Source: Streptomyces sp. NBC_01381 (GTDB lineage Bacteria; Actinomycetota; Actinomycetes; Streptomycetales; Streptomycetaceae). From it: DNA of 64,000 nt. The DNA lies in assembly GCF_026340305.1 (NCBI RefSeq), contig NZ_JAPEPI010000001.1:3968001-4032000 (forward strand). The letters are read 5' to 3'. Positions 54,510-64,000 of this stretch are shown here, one piece after another; positions within the stretch are counted from its first letter, which is position 1, and each line of letters begins with the position of its first letter. The notes below the pieces were generated by a model. It was not told the DNA's origin, searched no databases, and worked only from the letters and a program-made list of their open reading frames with translations. The position numbers were made by a program, and so were the translations under genes.

Positions 54510-54547
54510 CGAAGCCCCCGATCACGGGGGAACAACCGGGGGCTTCG
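54510..54547. terminator. two overlapping hairpins in the 54234-54671 spacer
   Basis: CGAAGCCCCCG (54510-54520) pairs perfectly with CGGGGGCTTCG (54537-54547). The same CCCCCG can instead pair with CGGGGG at 54525-54530 around ATCA. The two pairings exclude each other. The element lies downstream of the minus-strand P-loop gene and upstream of the AAA+ gene; the remaining 438-nt spacer holds no convincing gene. A further short inverted repeat, CCGGAAG/CTTTCCGG, lies near 54650-54667. Confidence 0.6.
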
Positions 54548-54671
54548 CGTCTGCGGGCGGCCCCGAAAGGCCGCACATTCAGAACGTAAGTCCTGTAAGG
54601 GCCCTCGGTCAAGCGGAGTTGAGGCACTCATGGAAACTCGGCCGAACTTCCGGAAGTGACTTTCCGGAGGT

Positions 54672-55316
54672 TCAGCGCACCGCGGACGGCCCTTCACCGT
54701 GCGTGACGATTTGGCTCTGCACTGCGGTCTCATCAGGCCCCGCGAGCACCTCATATCCCTCGCGACACTGTCGTACCAAAGAGTGCGCGAAGGGCCTTGA
54801 GGGGTCTTCGGAGAAGTGCCGGCGCTCCGCTGGTTCCCACCCGTCCCAGAAGTCACTCTGCTCCGCCCCGTCACGGTGGCGCCCCCGCTCCCACGCCTCT
54901 TCCCGGGGCAGCTCCATCCACAGGAGCCGCGCGAGGAACGGGCGCAGCGCTCGGCGGCCCGCGCCGACACCTTCGAGGATGACCACGGGCGCGGGCGGCA
55001 GGGTGCGGGTCTCGGGGCCGAAGCGTCGCGCGTGCCAGTCGTACGTCTCGTAGCGCGCGCGCTCACCGCGCGAGAGCGGCACGATCACCTGCCGCCGCAG
55101 CCGCTCCGTCCACCCGAAGAGCTCGTCGTGGCTCGCGATGTCGTCCAGGCGCACCACGGGGGCGTCGTCAAGGGCATCGGCCAGGCGCAGGGCGAAGGTC
55201 GACTTGCCGGAGCCCGCGTGTCCGTCGACGCCGACGAGGCGGACGGGGCCGCAGGAGGGCGGCAGGCGCCGCAGGGCGTCGGCGACGTGGGACAGGGGTG
55301 TGGCGTGTGCGGTCAT
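54672..55316 (-). CDS. uridine-kinase-like P-loop protein
   Basis: 214 residues with Walker A VDGHAGSGKSTFA near residue 31, a DD pair (VVRLDDI) and a lid-like segment (RETRTLPPAPVVILEGVGAG in sense). This matches the actinobacterial uridine kinase-like group that lacks clear nucleoside specificity residues. It probably phosphorylates a small metabolite; the substrate is unknown. Possibly cotranscribed with nothing; hairpin terminator downstream at 54510-54547. Confidence 0.8.
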   Translation of the reverse strand: MTAHATPLSHVADALRRLPPSCGPVRLVGVDGHAGSGKSTFALRLADALDDAPVVRLDDIASHDELFGWTERLRRQVIVPLSRGERARYETYDWHARRFGPETRTLPPAPVVILEGVGAGRRALRPFLARLLWMELPREEAWERGRHRDGAEQSDFWDGWEPAERRHFSEDPSRPFAHSLVRQCREGYEVLAGPDETAVQSQIVTHGEGPSAVR

Positions 55317-55543
55317 CGCTCACCAGCGTACGGGGGCGGAGCCCGCCGCTTCACGGGTGCGGAATGTGCCGCTCCGCGCGCCGTCCCTGCTCACGCCAGT
55401 GGTCGAGGCCAATATTGGTGGCAGCGGTGGTCCCCGAAGCGCTGGCAGAAGTCGGCGTGCAGCAGCCATAGTTGGCCTACCGCGTGTACCTGACCTGCCC
55501 CTTCCGGATCCGTCCGGAACCCACGTCGACTGGGGGTCCCGCC

Positions 55544-56908
55544 ATGGACCGAGCTGATGACATGTCCCGCAGAACCGTCCTCGCCGCGGCCGCCGCACTG
55601 GCCGCCGTCACCGCAGGCACCGGCACCGCGCTGGCCGCGGGCGGCCGGGCGGCGGCTCCGCGGGCGCAGCGGCCTGTGAGCAACCGCTTCTGGACGTCGT
55701 ACGCGGACTGGAGCGCCGGCACCGCGAAGGGCACCCGCGCCGTTGCCGGGGCCCGTCCCGCCGTGGAGATCGCCAAGGCCGCGGGCCGCACCGACTACGC
55801 CGATCCGCACACCGGCACGACTGCCACCTGGGAGTACGCCCAGTGGACATCGCCGGTGCACCGTCCCACCGTCCCCGCCACGGAGGTCGTCGCCTCCTGG
55901 AACGCCCGTACGCCCGCCGGCACCTGGCTCCAGGTGGAGCTGCAGGGAACGTACTCGGACGGGAAGAAGACCCCCTGGTACGTCCTGGGGCGCTGGACCT
56001 CGGGTGACGACGACAAGAAGGACATCCGCCGCACCTCGGTCGACGACCAGAGCGACGGCAAGTCCAGCATCTGGACGGACACCTTCTCCATCGACGACAC
56101 GACGACGGGCCTGCGCCTCGCCTCCTACCGCCTGCGCCTGACGCTGTACCGCAAGCCGGGCGCCACGGTGACGCCCACCGTGTGGCGGCTCGGCGCGATG
56201 GCGTCCGCAGTGCCCGACCGCTTCACGGTGCCGGCGTCGAAGCCGGGCCCGGCCAAGGAGCTGTCGGTCCCGCGCTACTCGCAGGAGATCCACGCCGGGC
56301 AGTACCCGGAGTACGACAACGGCGGCGAGGCCTGGTGCAGCCCCACCTCCTCGCAGATGATCATAGAGTTCTGGGGCCGCAAGCCGACCGCGGACGATCT
56401 CGCCTGGGTCGACCCCTCCTACGCCGACCCGCAGGTGTGCCACGCGGCCCGCCACACCTTCGACTACCAGTACGCGGGCTGCGGCAACTGGCCCTTCAAC
56501 GCGGCCTACGCGTCGACGTACAAGGACCTCCAGGGCGTCGTCACCCGCCTCGACTCGCTCACCGAACTGGAGTCGCTGATCGCCGCGGGCATCCCGGCCA
56601 TAACGTCCCAGTCGTTCATCAAGGAGGAGCTGACCGGCGCCGGTTACGGCACGGCGGGTCACCTCATGACGGTGATCGGCTTCACGGCGGACGGCGACGT
56701 GATCGCCAACGACCCGGCGTCACCGACCAATCCGGCGGTGCGCCGCGTCTACAAGAGGCGCGAGTGGGAGAACATCTGGCTCAGGACCAAGCGCTACAAC
56801 GCGTCCGGCAAGGTCGTCTCCGGCACCGGAGGCGTCTGCTATCTGTACTTCCCGGCGAAGCTCTCCGCCGCCCAGAAGTCGGCGCTGGCGGCCGTGGGCA
56901 TCCGCTGA
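55544..56908 (+). CDS. Tat-exported C39-like cysteine peptidase
   Basis: 454 residues. MSRRTVLAAAAALAAVTAG is a twin-arginine signal (internal Met at 55562 is the alternative start). A beta-rich domain (about 45-225) precedes a papain-like C39 domain: Cys265 in EAWCSPTSSQM, His373 in GYGTAGHLMTVIGF and Asp390 in VIANDPASP form the triad. Such secreted actinobacterial C39-like peptidases have no ABC transporter and no known substrate. A perfect bidirectional terminator follows. Confidence 0.88.
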   Translation: MDRADDMSRRTVLAAAAALAAVTAGTGTALAAGGRAAAPRAQRPVSNRFWTSYADWSAGTAKGTRAVAGARPAVEIAKAAGRTDYADPHTGTTATWEYAQWTSPVHRPTVPATEVVASWNARTPAGTWLQVELQGTYSDGKKTPWYVLGRWTSGDDDKKDIRRTSVDDQSDGKSSIWTDTFSIDDTTTGLRLASYRLRLTLYRKPGATVTPTVWRLGAMASAVPDRFTVPASKPGPAKELSVPRYSQEIHAGQYPEYDNGGEAWCSPTSSQMIIEFWGRKPTADDLAWVDPSYADPQVCHAARHTFDYQYAGCGNWPFNAAYASTYKDLQGVVTRLDSLTELESLIAAGIPAITSQSFIKEELTGAGYGTAGHLMTVIGFTADGDVIANDPASPTNPAVRRVYKRREWENIWLRTKRYNASGKVVSGTGGVCYLYFPAKLSAAQKSALAAVGIR

Positions 56909-56916
56909 CCGCGTGA

Positions 56917-56952
56917 CGAGGGGCCCCACCCGAAGCCGGGTGGGGCCCCTCG
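56917..56952. terminator. perfect bidirectional terminator
   Basis: A 16-bp perfect stem (56917-56932 with 56937-56952, outer bases CGAGGGGCCCC, loop AAGC) between the convergent peptidase gene and the small Tat-exported protein gene. Confidence 0.9.
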
Positions 56953-56961
56953 TGCGCGGGA

Positions 56962-57321
56962 TCAGTTCAGCGCCGCCGAAGTGGCGTAGTAGAACGTCAT
57001 CTTGGGCCAGCCGCGGGACATGGCGATCTCGTTGAACGCGTCCACGATCTCCATCGGGGTGATCTGCTTCGCGGCGGGCGCGTTCTCGACCCTGATCTTG
57101 AACGACATCTGCATCATCGCGTCGATGTCGCCGATGCTGACGTCGCCCGCGAACTCGGTGCCGTTCGCGATGTTGGCGTCCGACGACTGGGCCGCGTCCG
57201 CCTGGGCCGCTTCGGCCGGCTCGCCATCGGCGGCATGCGCCGACCCGGCTCCCGCCAGGGCGGCACCCGCCGCGGCGCTGCCCGAGTAGCCCAGTAGGGC
57301 ACGTCTGGAAACTCCGGTCAT
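56962..57321 (-). CDS. small Tat-exported protein of unknown function
   Basis: 119 residues from ATG 57321. VSRRALLGYSGSAAAGAALAG is a twin-arginine signal with cleavage likely after GSAHA. The mature part of about 85 residues contains GTEFAGDVSIGDIDAMMQMS and ITPMEIVDAFNEIAMSRGWP, with no cysteine. I do not recognise the family. The export route suggests it folds before export or binds a cofactor. Confidence 0.75.
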   Translation of the reverse strand: MTGVSRRALLGYSGSAAAGAALAGAGSAHAADGEPAEAAQADAAQSSDANIANGTEFAGDVSIGDIDAMMQMSFKIRVENAPAAKQITPMEIVDAFNEIAMSRGWPKMTFYYATSAALN

Positions 57322-57449
57322 GGTCCCCTCCTCATACACACTGATCTCCCCCCTGGAGATCAACTGTGAGCATATGGACGGACATGACGCCGCGGAGCCG
57401 AACGAGATCATCCGCTTCGTCCGGTCCCGCGGAGTACGTCACAAGGACA

Positions 57450-58928
57450 TCACTTCGCCGGATCCACCACCCAGTCCGGGTGCCCCGGCATCGGCGGTGT
57501 CTTCGAGCCGTAGAGCCAGGGCCGCAGGAAGCCTTCGAGGTCCTCGCCCGCGACCTTCGACGCCAGGTCGATGTACTGCTGTGTGCTCGCCGTCTTCCCC
57601 CGGTAGGTGCTGATCCACGCCCGCTCGATCTTCTGGAACGTCGCGTCGCCGACCTGCTCGCGCAGCGCGTACAGGACCAGGGCCGAGCCGTCGTAGCGCA
57701 TGCGCTTGAAGAGGTTCGGCTCGGTCGGCTCTGCGGGGGCGCCGAAGTCGCGGCGCCACTGGTCATGGGCCTGGTACGCGGTCTTCATCGCGGCCTCGAA
57801 GCTGTCGCCGCCGTGCTCTTCGGAGTACATCCGTTCGTAGAAGCGGGCATGGCCCTCGCTCACCCACAGGTCGGACCAGCTCGCCAGGGCGACGCTGTCG
57901 CCGAACCACTGGTGGGTCAGCTCGTGCACCATGTTCCGCTCGGCGTCGACCTTCGTGCCGAGGAGGTCGGCCTTCGGGATCAGGGAGAGCGTCTGGGTCT
58001 CCAGGGCAACCGCCAGGTCCGTGTCGCCGACCAGGAGGCCGTACCGGTTGAACGGGTAGGGGCCCAGCCTCTCCTGAAGCCACGTCAGATGATCCGGGGT
58101 GAGCTTGCGGTACTCCGCCGTCGGCTCGACCAGGGCGTCGGGGACGACGTCCCGCAGCGGAAGGCCGCCGGGACCCTTGGAGTCGATCAGCTTGAACTTG
58201 CCGACCGCCATCTGGACGAGCTGCGTGGACAGCGGCTGCTCGGAGTCGTACGTCCAGCGCACCCGGTCACCGGGGCGCTCGGTGCGGTCGACCAGCCTGC
58301 CGTTGGCGACCGCAGTCAGGTCCTTCGGCGTGGTGATGCGGAAGGTGATCGGCGCCCGCTGGCTGGGGTGGTCGTTCGCCGGGAAGATCAGCCGGGCCCC
58401 GTTCGGCTGCGGATAGACCACCGTGCCGTCGGCCGTGGGTATCCAGCCGTAGTCCTCGATGGCATCGTCGCGGTGCCGCGTCTGGGTCGGGTCGGCGGTG
58501 TACGTGACCTTCGCGGTGAACGAACTGCCCTTGGCTATCGGGGACTTGGGCGTGACGGTCAGCTCGTCGCCGTCGCGGGACGTGCCCGCCGTCGAGCCGT
58601 TGACCTTGACGCCGTGCAGGGTGTTGCCGCCGAAGTCCAGGTTGAAGCGGGACAGCGACTGCGTGGCGGTGGCCTTGATCGTCGCCGTCGCCTCGAACGG
58701 CGTCTTCGGGGCCTGCCAGTCGAAGTCGAGGGTGTAGCGGTCGACCCGGTATCCGCCGTTGCCGTCCAGCGGGAACATCGGGTCGCCCAGGCCCGGCGCT
58801 CCGGGTGACGGGGCGGGCGGTGCGGACGGCGCGGCCTGCGAGACCGTTCCTGTGAGGGCGGCCGTCACGGTGACGGCCGCCACGAGGGCGAGCCGTGCTC
58901 TGCGGCTGGGCGTCCGGTACGTGCTCAT
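57450..58928 (-). CDS. secreted M1-family metallopeptidase
   Basis: 492 residues with a Sec signal (about 10-32). The N-terminal beta domain (about 55-250) has VDRYTLDFDW; the catalytic domain has the zinc site HELTHQW (His335, Glu336, His339) with third ligand Glu358 in WVSEGHARFYE. The exopeptidase motif region reads ALETQTLSLIP instead of the usual GAMEN, which fits the shorter secreted M1 group that lacks the C-terminal helical domain (492 versus about 850 residues for PepN). Probably an extracellular aminopeptidase. Confidence 0.92.
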   Translation of the reverse strand: MSTYRTPSRRARLALVAAVTVTAALTGTVSQAAPSAPPAPSPGAPGLGDPMFPLDGNGGYRVDRYTLDFDWQAPKTPFEATATIKATATQSLSRFNLDFGGNTLHGVKVNGSTAGTSRDGDELTVTPKSPIAKGSSFTAKVTYTADPTQTRHRDDAIEDYGWIPTADGTVVYPQPNGARLIFPANDHPSQRAPITFRITTPKDLTAVANGRLVDRTERPGDRVRWTYDSEQPLSTQLVQMAVGKFKLIDSKGPGGLPLRDVVPDALVEPTAEYRKLTPDHLTWLQERLGPYPFNRYGLLVGDTDLAVALETQTLSLIPKADLLGTKVDAERNMVHELTHQWFGDSVALASWSDLWVSEGHARFYERMYSEEHGGDSFEAAMKTAYQAHDQWRRDFGAPAEPTEPNLFKRMRYDGSALVLYALREQVGDATFQKIERAWISTYRGKTASTQQYIDLASKVAGEDLEGFLRPWLYGSKTPPMPGHPDWVVDPAK

Positions 58929-59181
58929 CGGAAACCTTTCGGTCGGATGGTTGCGCGGACGAGCCGGCGGGAAGATGCCCCGCCGTTCGTAGTGAGACGC
59001 ACGGCCGACGGCCCCGGTTGTACCGGGCGCCGGGACCTGGCCTCCCGGGTGCCGCGTGGGCCCGGCGGCGTGTGACCAAGCGACGCGTGACCAAGCTCTC
59101 GCCCGCGACGGCGGAATCCGGTGGCATGGTGGACGGGTCAGTGGGGGGATGCCACTGCCGACCGATGTAGCGAGAGTTGCC

Positions 59182-59334
59182 ATGACTGCGAGCACAGCCA
59201 CCGCCACCGCGCCCCGTGCGGTCACCCGCACCGGCGGCCCCAAGGAAGACGGCCCGAAGATCCTCGAGCATGTGCTCGGCTGGACCCTTGTCGTCGTCCT
59301 CGCGATGCTGGTCACGCAGACCGGGCTGATGTGA
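59182..59334 (+). CDS. 50-residue membrane protein (SCO1431-like)
   Basis: TASTATATAPRAVTRTGG is a Thr/Ala-rich N terminus and the C-terminal half is one membrane helix (ILEHVLGWTLVVVLAMLVTQ). ATG 59182 has a GCGAGAG ribosome site. Fits the small 'SCO1431 family membrane protein' described in Streptomyces, as I recall. The 3' end overlaps the convergent gene by 23 nt. Function unknown. Confidence 0.7.
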   Translation: MTASTATATAPRAVTRTGGPKEDGPKILEHVLGWTLVVVLAMLVTQTGLM

Positions 59335-60226
59335 CCTCGGTCTCGTAGCTCTCCGCGGTCCGGTCCAGATCCGCCCGCCAGTGCCGGTGCGGCACGCCCA
59401 CCAGGCCGTACAGCCACCGCACGGGCGAGCGCCGCGACAGCAGGGTGACGCCCGCGAGCACCGCGAACAGCGGAAGCCCGATCCACCCGCCGACGAGGCG
59501 CACCAGGACACTCGCGACCAGCGCGCCCAGGAACGGCAGGCCGTAGACCCCGGCCGCCGCGATGGCGATCGCCAGGACCCTGTGCACCTTGCGGTCCTCG
59601 TCGGCGCCCGGCAGCGACCAGCCCTCCATCAGCCAGCCGATCTCGGTGAGCAGCATGGTGCCGATCACCGCCGCGCCGAAGATCAGCAGCGCCAGGAACG
59701 TGCCGGACGTCAGGAAGTCCAGTACGTGGTTGACGACACTGTCCTGTCGCCACCGCGCGAAGCCCCGTGCGCCGGGCGCGAGGAACCGCTCGTACCCCCG
59801 GCCGTCCCAGCCGTGCACCAGCGTCCCGAAGAGCAGGAAGTAGCCGCCCACGCACTGGAGATACGCCCAGTAGCCGGCCCCCACGAGGACGAGCGCCTGC
59901 GCCACCAGGAACCCGAGGACGGCGGCCACCGGGATCCCGCCCGCGTAGAACAGCACGAACCCCGCCCACACCCCCTCGTGCCCGTCCGCGACGTGCATGG
60001 TCGCCCACGCCGGGTTCTGCCACAGCAGGAAGAGCCCCGTCGGGACAAGCAGCACCGCCGCGAAGAGCACCGTGAGCGCCAGATACGGATTGGCGGCGCG
60101 GCTGCGGGTGCGCGGGCCCTCGCCCGCGTTGATCCGCTCCCACACCTGCAACTGCCGCCCCGCGGACATCGCGAACGTCGCGCCGATCGCGTACGCCCAG
60201 AACAGGGCGGCCTGGATCTGGATCAT
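59312..60226 (-). CDS. polytopic membrane protein of unknown function
   Basis: 304 residues with about seven or eight membrane helices (for example ALFWAYAIGATFAMSAG, LTVLFAAVLLVPTGLFLLW, IPVAAVLGFLVAQALVLVG). Contains His and Trp-rich loops (WATMHVADGHEGVW) but no recognised catalytic motif. Seventeen nt separate it from the upstream DUF6114 gene on the same strand, so they may be cotranscribed. I do not recognise the family. Confidence 0.75.
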   Translation of the reverse strand: MIQIQAALFWAYAIGATFAMSAGRQLQVWERINAGEGPRTRSRAANPYLALTVLFAAVLLVPTGLFLLWQNPAWATMHVADGHEGVWAGFVLFYAGGIPVAAVLGFLVAQALVLVGAGYWAYLQCVGGYFLLFGTLVHGWDGRGYERFLAPGARGFARWRQDSVVNHVLDFLTSGTFLALLIFGAAVIGTMLLTEIGWLMEGWSLPGADEDRKVHRVLAIAIAAAGVYGLPFLGALVASVLVRLVGGWIGLPLFAVLAGVTLLSRRSPVRWLYGLVGVPHRHWRADLDRTAESYETEVTSARSA

Positions 60227-60242
60227 GCGCGGGCCTCCGCCG

Positions 60243-61220
60243 TCATGGGCTCGCCCGCAGGGTGAGCCCGTCCGTGACGATCAAGTCCGATGTGACCAGG
60301 GCCTGTTCGGCGCTCACGTCCGTCATGAAGACGAACGGCGGCACGACGGGCGGCACCGGCAGCTTGTCGGGCGTGAAGGTCAGACAGAGCAGCCCCTCCA
60401 AACAGCCCTTGAACTTGGTCAGATAGAGCGTGACCGAGCCGCTGAGGTCCAAGGTGTCGGCGCCCAGGGCGAGTTCACGGCTCCCGTCGCGGGTCTTCAG
60501 GCGGTAGTCGGTGAGCGACGCGGCCTTCATCCGCAGCACCATGACCTTCAACGGGCCCTCGGCCGTGGGGATCTCGCGTACGCCGGCCAGGGTGAAGCCC
60601 TGCGGTGCGAAGAGGGTGGTGGTGACGGTCGGCGGCGTGCTCGGCGCCACGATCGCCTCCCCGGGAGCCGCCTTGGCCGGGCTCCCGTTCATGATCCCGG
60701 CGAGGATCAGCACGGGAAGGAGCACGGCGAGCGTCCGCGTGCCCTGCCCGTCCCGCACCTTCGGCACCTCGGGCGACTCCTCGTCCCCCTCCGGGACCGG
60801 CGTCCAGCCGAAGCCCATGGCGCTGCCCGCGATGCCGAGCACCATGCCCACCAGGAACCCGCCGAGGTTGGTGGCCGCGAACGAAAGCACCGACAGGATC
60901 AGGGCGTTGACGCTCACATAGTGGTGGGCGTGCGGAAGCAGCCACAGGAAGATCCCCGCGGTGATCAGCGCGAGCCCGATGCCGATCGCGGCGAGCCCGC
61001 CGAGCCCCAGGCTGACCAGGACGGTCAGCGGCGACAGCGGCACGAGCAGCAGCTCGGCGCCGCCCAGGACCAGCAGCAGACCGCCCCAGAAGGGGCGGGT
61101 CCGCCGCCATCGGCGCAGCACCCGGCGCGGCTCCCGCAGCGGAAGGCGCTCGTCGAGCCAGCCGCCGCCGTCACGCCCGAACGCCTTGACCCCGGCTCTT
61201 CGGCCGCCGGTCAGAAGCAC
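60243..61220 (-). CDS. DUF6114-like membrane protein
   Basis: 325 residues: four membrane helices in the first 150 residues (FWGGLLLVLGGAELLL, LGGLAAIGIGLALITAGIFL, LGGFLVGMVLGIAG), a further hydrophobic segment (LAVLLPVLILAGIMNG) and a beta-rich C-terminal domain with two cysteines (FKGCLEGLLCLTF). GTG 61220 lies within the end of the DUF6230 gene (10-nt overlap). The DUF6230-DUF6114 gene pair is common in Streptomyces as I recall; no function established. Confidence 0.75.
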   Translation of the reverse strand: MLLTGGRRAGVKAFGRDGGGWLDERLPLREPRRVLRRWRRTRPFWGGLLLVLGGAELLLVPLSPLTVLVSLGLGGLAAIGIGLALITAGIFLWLLPHAHHYVSVNALILSVLSFAATNLGGFLVGMVLGIAGSAMGFGWTPVPEGDEESPEVPKVRDGQGTRTLAVLLPVLILAGIMNGSPAKAAPGEAIVAPSTPPTVTTTLFAPQGFTLAGVREIPTAEGPLKVMVLRMKAASLTDYRLKTRDGSRELALGADTLDLSGSVTLYLTKFKGCLEGLLCLTFTPDKLPVPPVVPPFVFMTDVSAEQALVTSDLIVTDGLTLRASP

Positions 61221-61825
61221 TTCTTGCCGCCGACGCTGACGTCGAGCTTCATGCCCTTGAGCCGGAAGTTCCCGCCGGTCGCCGACCAGGCGTGCGACTT
61301 CACGCCGGACACGGTGATGTCGCCGGCCTGCAGGCCGAACTTCCCCTTCTCGCCCTTGACCCCGGGCACTTCGTCGAGCGTGGAGGCGTCCCGGCCGATC
61401 TGGGCCGTGCCGAAGCGGGCGTCGCCCTCCAGATCCTCGCCGTCGATCACGAGGTTGCTCGCCGTGACCTGGCCGGCCTCGCCGCCCGCGGTCAGCTTGA
61501 ACACCACCGTGCCCACCGGGGTCTTGACCTCGGCGGCCTGGCAGATGTCGGACAGCGTCGCGTCACCGATCCCGAGGAGCGCCACCGGGTGCCCCTTGCC
61601 GTCGATGTCCCGGTCGGTCTGTACGTAGGAGGAAAGGCCCTGGCTGGTGAGTTTCCCCGACGACACCTGGAAGCTGGTGCCCGAGACGGCGAAGGACGCG
61701 GCGAGCGCGCCCTCGGCCATCACAGAGGCCATCGCGCCGACGGCCAGGACGGCCGGCAGGGCCACAACGGCCGTCTTCTTCCAGGAAGTTCTGCCTTCGC
61801 GTACCGCGCTGCGTGCTGCGCCCAC
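61211..61825 (-). CDS. DUF6230-like exported protein
   Basis: 204 residues from GTG 61825, which has a GGGAGGAAG ribosome site. One N-terminal hydrophobic helix (about 15-38, VVALPAVLAVGAMASVMAEG) then a beta-rich exposed domain with two cysteines (DICQAAE and the final KKCF), likely a disulfide. Coupled to the DUF6114 gene. Function unknown; some homologues were annotated cholesterol esterase without evidence. Confidence 0.78.
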   Translation of the reverse strand: MGAARSAVREGRTSWKKTAVVALPAVLAVGAMASVMAEGALAASFAVSGTSFQVSSGKLTSQGLSSYVQTDRDIDGKGHPVALLGIGDATLSDICQAAEVKTPVGTVVFKLTAGGEAGQVTASNLVIDGEDLEGDARFGTAQIGRDASTLDEVPGVKGEKGKFGLQAGDITVSGVKSHAWSATGGNFRLKGMKLDVSVGGKKCF

Positions 61826-61966
61826 TGTCTTCCTCCCGTACGTCGTTCCGCGTGCACAGGCGTGCGTAAGGGGAGTGCGTGAAGCGCCGTCGGGAGCCGA
61901 ACCGGCAGGTGGCACGGTTCTGCCATACTGCGGACATCCCGAGGCAGTTGGAGACTAGGGCCGAAA

Positions 61967-62590
61967 TTGAATAATAGTCAACAGCGTGGCACCGACCGCT
62001 CCGTGGCGCGCCGCGCCGAACTCATCACCATCGGCCGGAAGTTGTTTGCCGACACGTCCTACGACGCGCTGTCGATGGACGACATCGCGAAGCAGGCGGG
62101 CGTCGCCAAAGGGCTGATCTACTACTACTTCAAGTCCAAGCGCGGGTACTACCTCGCGATCATCGAGGACTCCGTCGCCGACCTGGTCGCCCGCGCCGGA
62201 CGCCACGACGACCTGCCGCCCGTCGAGCGGGTGCAGCGCACCATCGACGGCTATCTGCGCTACGCCGAGCACCACCAGGCCGCCTACCGCACCATCATCA
62301 GCGGCGGCGTCGGCTTCGACGCCGAGGTGCACGCCATACGGGACGGTGTGCGCGAGGCGCTGATCGGCACGATCGCCGAAGGGGCGTACGGCCGCAGCGA
62401 CATCCCGCGGCTCGCGCGCACCGCGCTGCTCGGCTGGCTGTGCAGCGCCGAGGGCATCACGCTCGACTGGATCGGCCACCGGGAGCTGGCCCGCGAGACG
62501 GTCTGCGACCTGCTCGTCCGCACCCTCGGTGACACACTGCGCGTCATCGAGGACTTCGAGCCGTCGTTTCCGGCCCCGGCGCGGCCATGA
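61967..62590 (+). CDS. TetR-family transcriptional regulator
   Basis: 207 residues from TTG 61967. N-terminal HTH (AELITIGRKLFADTSYDALS, then MDDIAKQAGVAKGLIYYYFKSKRGYY) and a helical ligand domain. Divergent from the DUF6230-DUF6114-membrane protein set with a 141-nt spacer, which it probably controls. Ligand unknown, though regulators beginning this way near DUF6230 genes often respond to fatty acid or steroid-like molecules; that is only an inference. Confidence 0.85.
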   Translation: MNNSQQRGTDRSVARRAELITIGRKLFADTSYDALSMDDIAKQAGVAKGLIYYYFKSKRGYYLAIIEDSVADLVARAGRHDDLPPVERVQRTIDGYLRYAEHHQAAYRTIISGGVGFDAEVHAIRDGVREALIGTIAEGAYGRSDIPRLARTALLGWLCSAEGITLDWIGHRELARETVCDLLVRTLGDTLRVIEDFEPSFPAPARP

Positions 62591-62644
62591 GGACGGGGCG
62601 GGAGCCGCCGACCGGCTCCCGCCCCGAATCCCCCGTGCGAACGG

Positions 62645-63907
<1,263 letters not shown>

Positions 63908-64000
63908 CGTGTCTCCTCGTGGGGGGGAAACAGGGAGGGGGGAAGTGGTGCAGCTGTGGACCTGTGTTGCGCGTCTTGGCATGAACGCGTTAAGACGCTC

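Noticed and set aside
63908..64000. DasR (dre) operator upstream of the chitinase
   Set aside because: ACAGGTCCACAG is only a partial match to the dre consensus and lacks the second half-site; most of the promoter is outside the window.

Overview
The window is chromosomal DNA from a Streptomyces or a very close relative. It has very high GC with third-codon-position bias, many GTG and TTG starts, 4-nt ATGA/GTGA start-stop overlaps, twin-arginine secretion signals, and a gene order that I recall from the conserved core of the Streptomyces coelicolor chromosome (carB-pyrD-pyrF-sIHF-gmk-rpoZ-coaBC-metK-priA-fmt-rsmB-rpe, later rib and his genes, then a chitinase). I see no rRNA gene, no ordinary tRNA gene, no insertion sequence, no prophage and no CRISPR array.

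Left part (1-19253): end of the pyrimidine operon (carA 3' end, carB, pyrD, pyrF), then the nucleoid protein sIHF, guanylate kinase, RNAP omega, CoaBC and MetK, the helicase-dead actinobacterial PriA, an HTH protein with its own likely operator, fmt, rsmB, an MMPL transporter and ribulose-phosphate epimerase. The metK-priA spacer holds a strong terminator followed by sequence that looks like a class II tRNA in circularly permuted order.

Middle part (19254-43408): a SorC-type regulator, a lipoprotein guanyl RNase with a barstar-like inhibitor, the CBS-containing GuaB1 (GMP reductase type), a redox-type HxlR regulator divergent from an NAD(P)H-binding protein, and an LLM-SDR-SGNH operon whose last gene carries five decaying tandem copies of its own 5' end. 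A lysine catabolism set follows: amino-acid permease, Lrp-type regulator, and davA-davB. The permease and davA promoters carry matching helically spaced CGCAAC arrays. Two tandem secreted paralogs lie between the regulator and davA. Then come an F420/LLM oxidoreductase, a DUF5995-like protein, a GH6 glycosidase, a uracil/xanthine-type permease, the divergent MFS/rokL6 pair with a textbook ROK operator, and an ECF41 sigma factor with an NAD(P)-binding partner.

Right part (43409-64000): an FMN riboswitch controlling ribD-ribE-ribM-ribBA-ribH, followed by hisE-hisG, a small PH-like membrane protein, two CNNM/CorC-type proteins, an EccA/CbxX-like AAA+ ATPase, a P-loop uridine-kinase-like protein, then a largely secreted or membrane set: a C39-like peptidase, a small Tat-exported protein, an M1 aminopeptidase, a 50-residue membrane protein, a polytopic membrane protein, a DUF6114/DUF6230 pair with a divergent TetR regulator, and a GH18 chitinase.

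Functional names rest on recognised family motifs and remembered family sequences; no database search was run.
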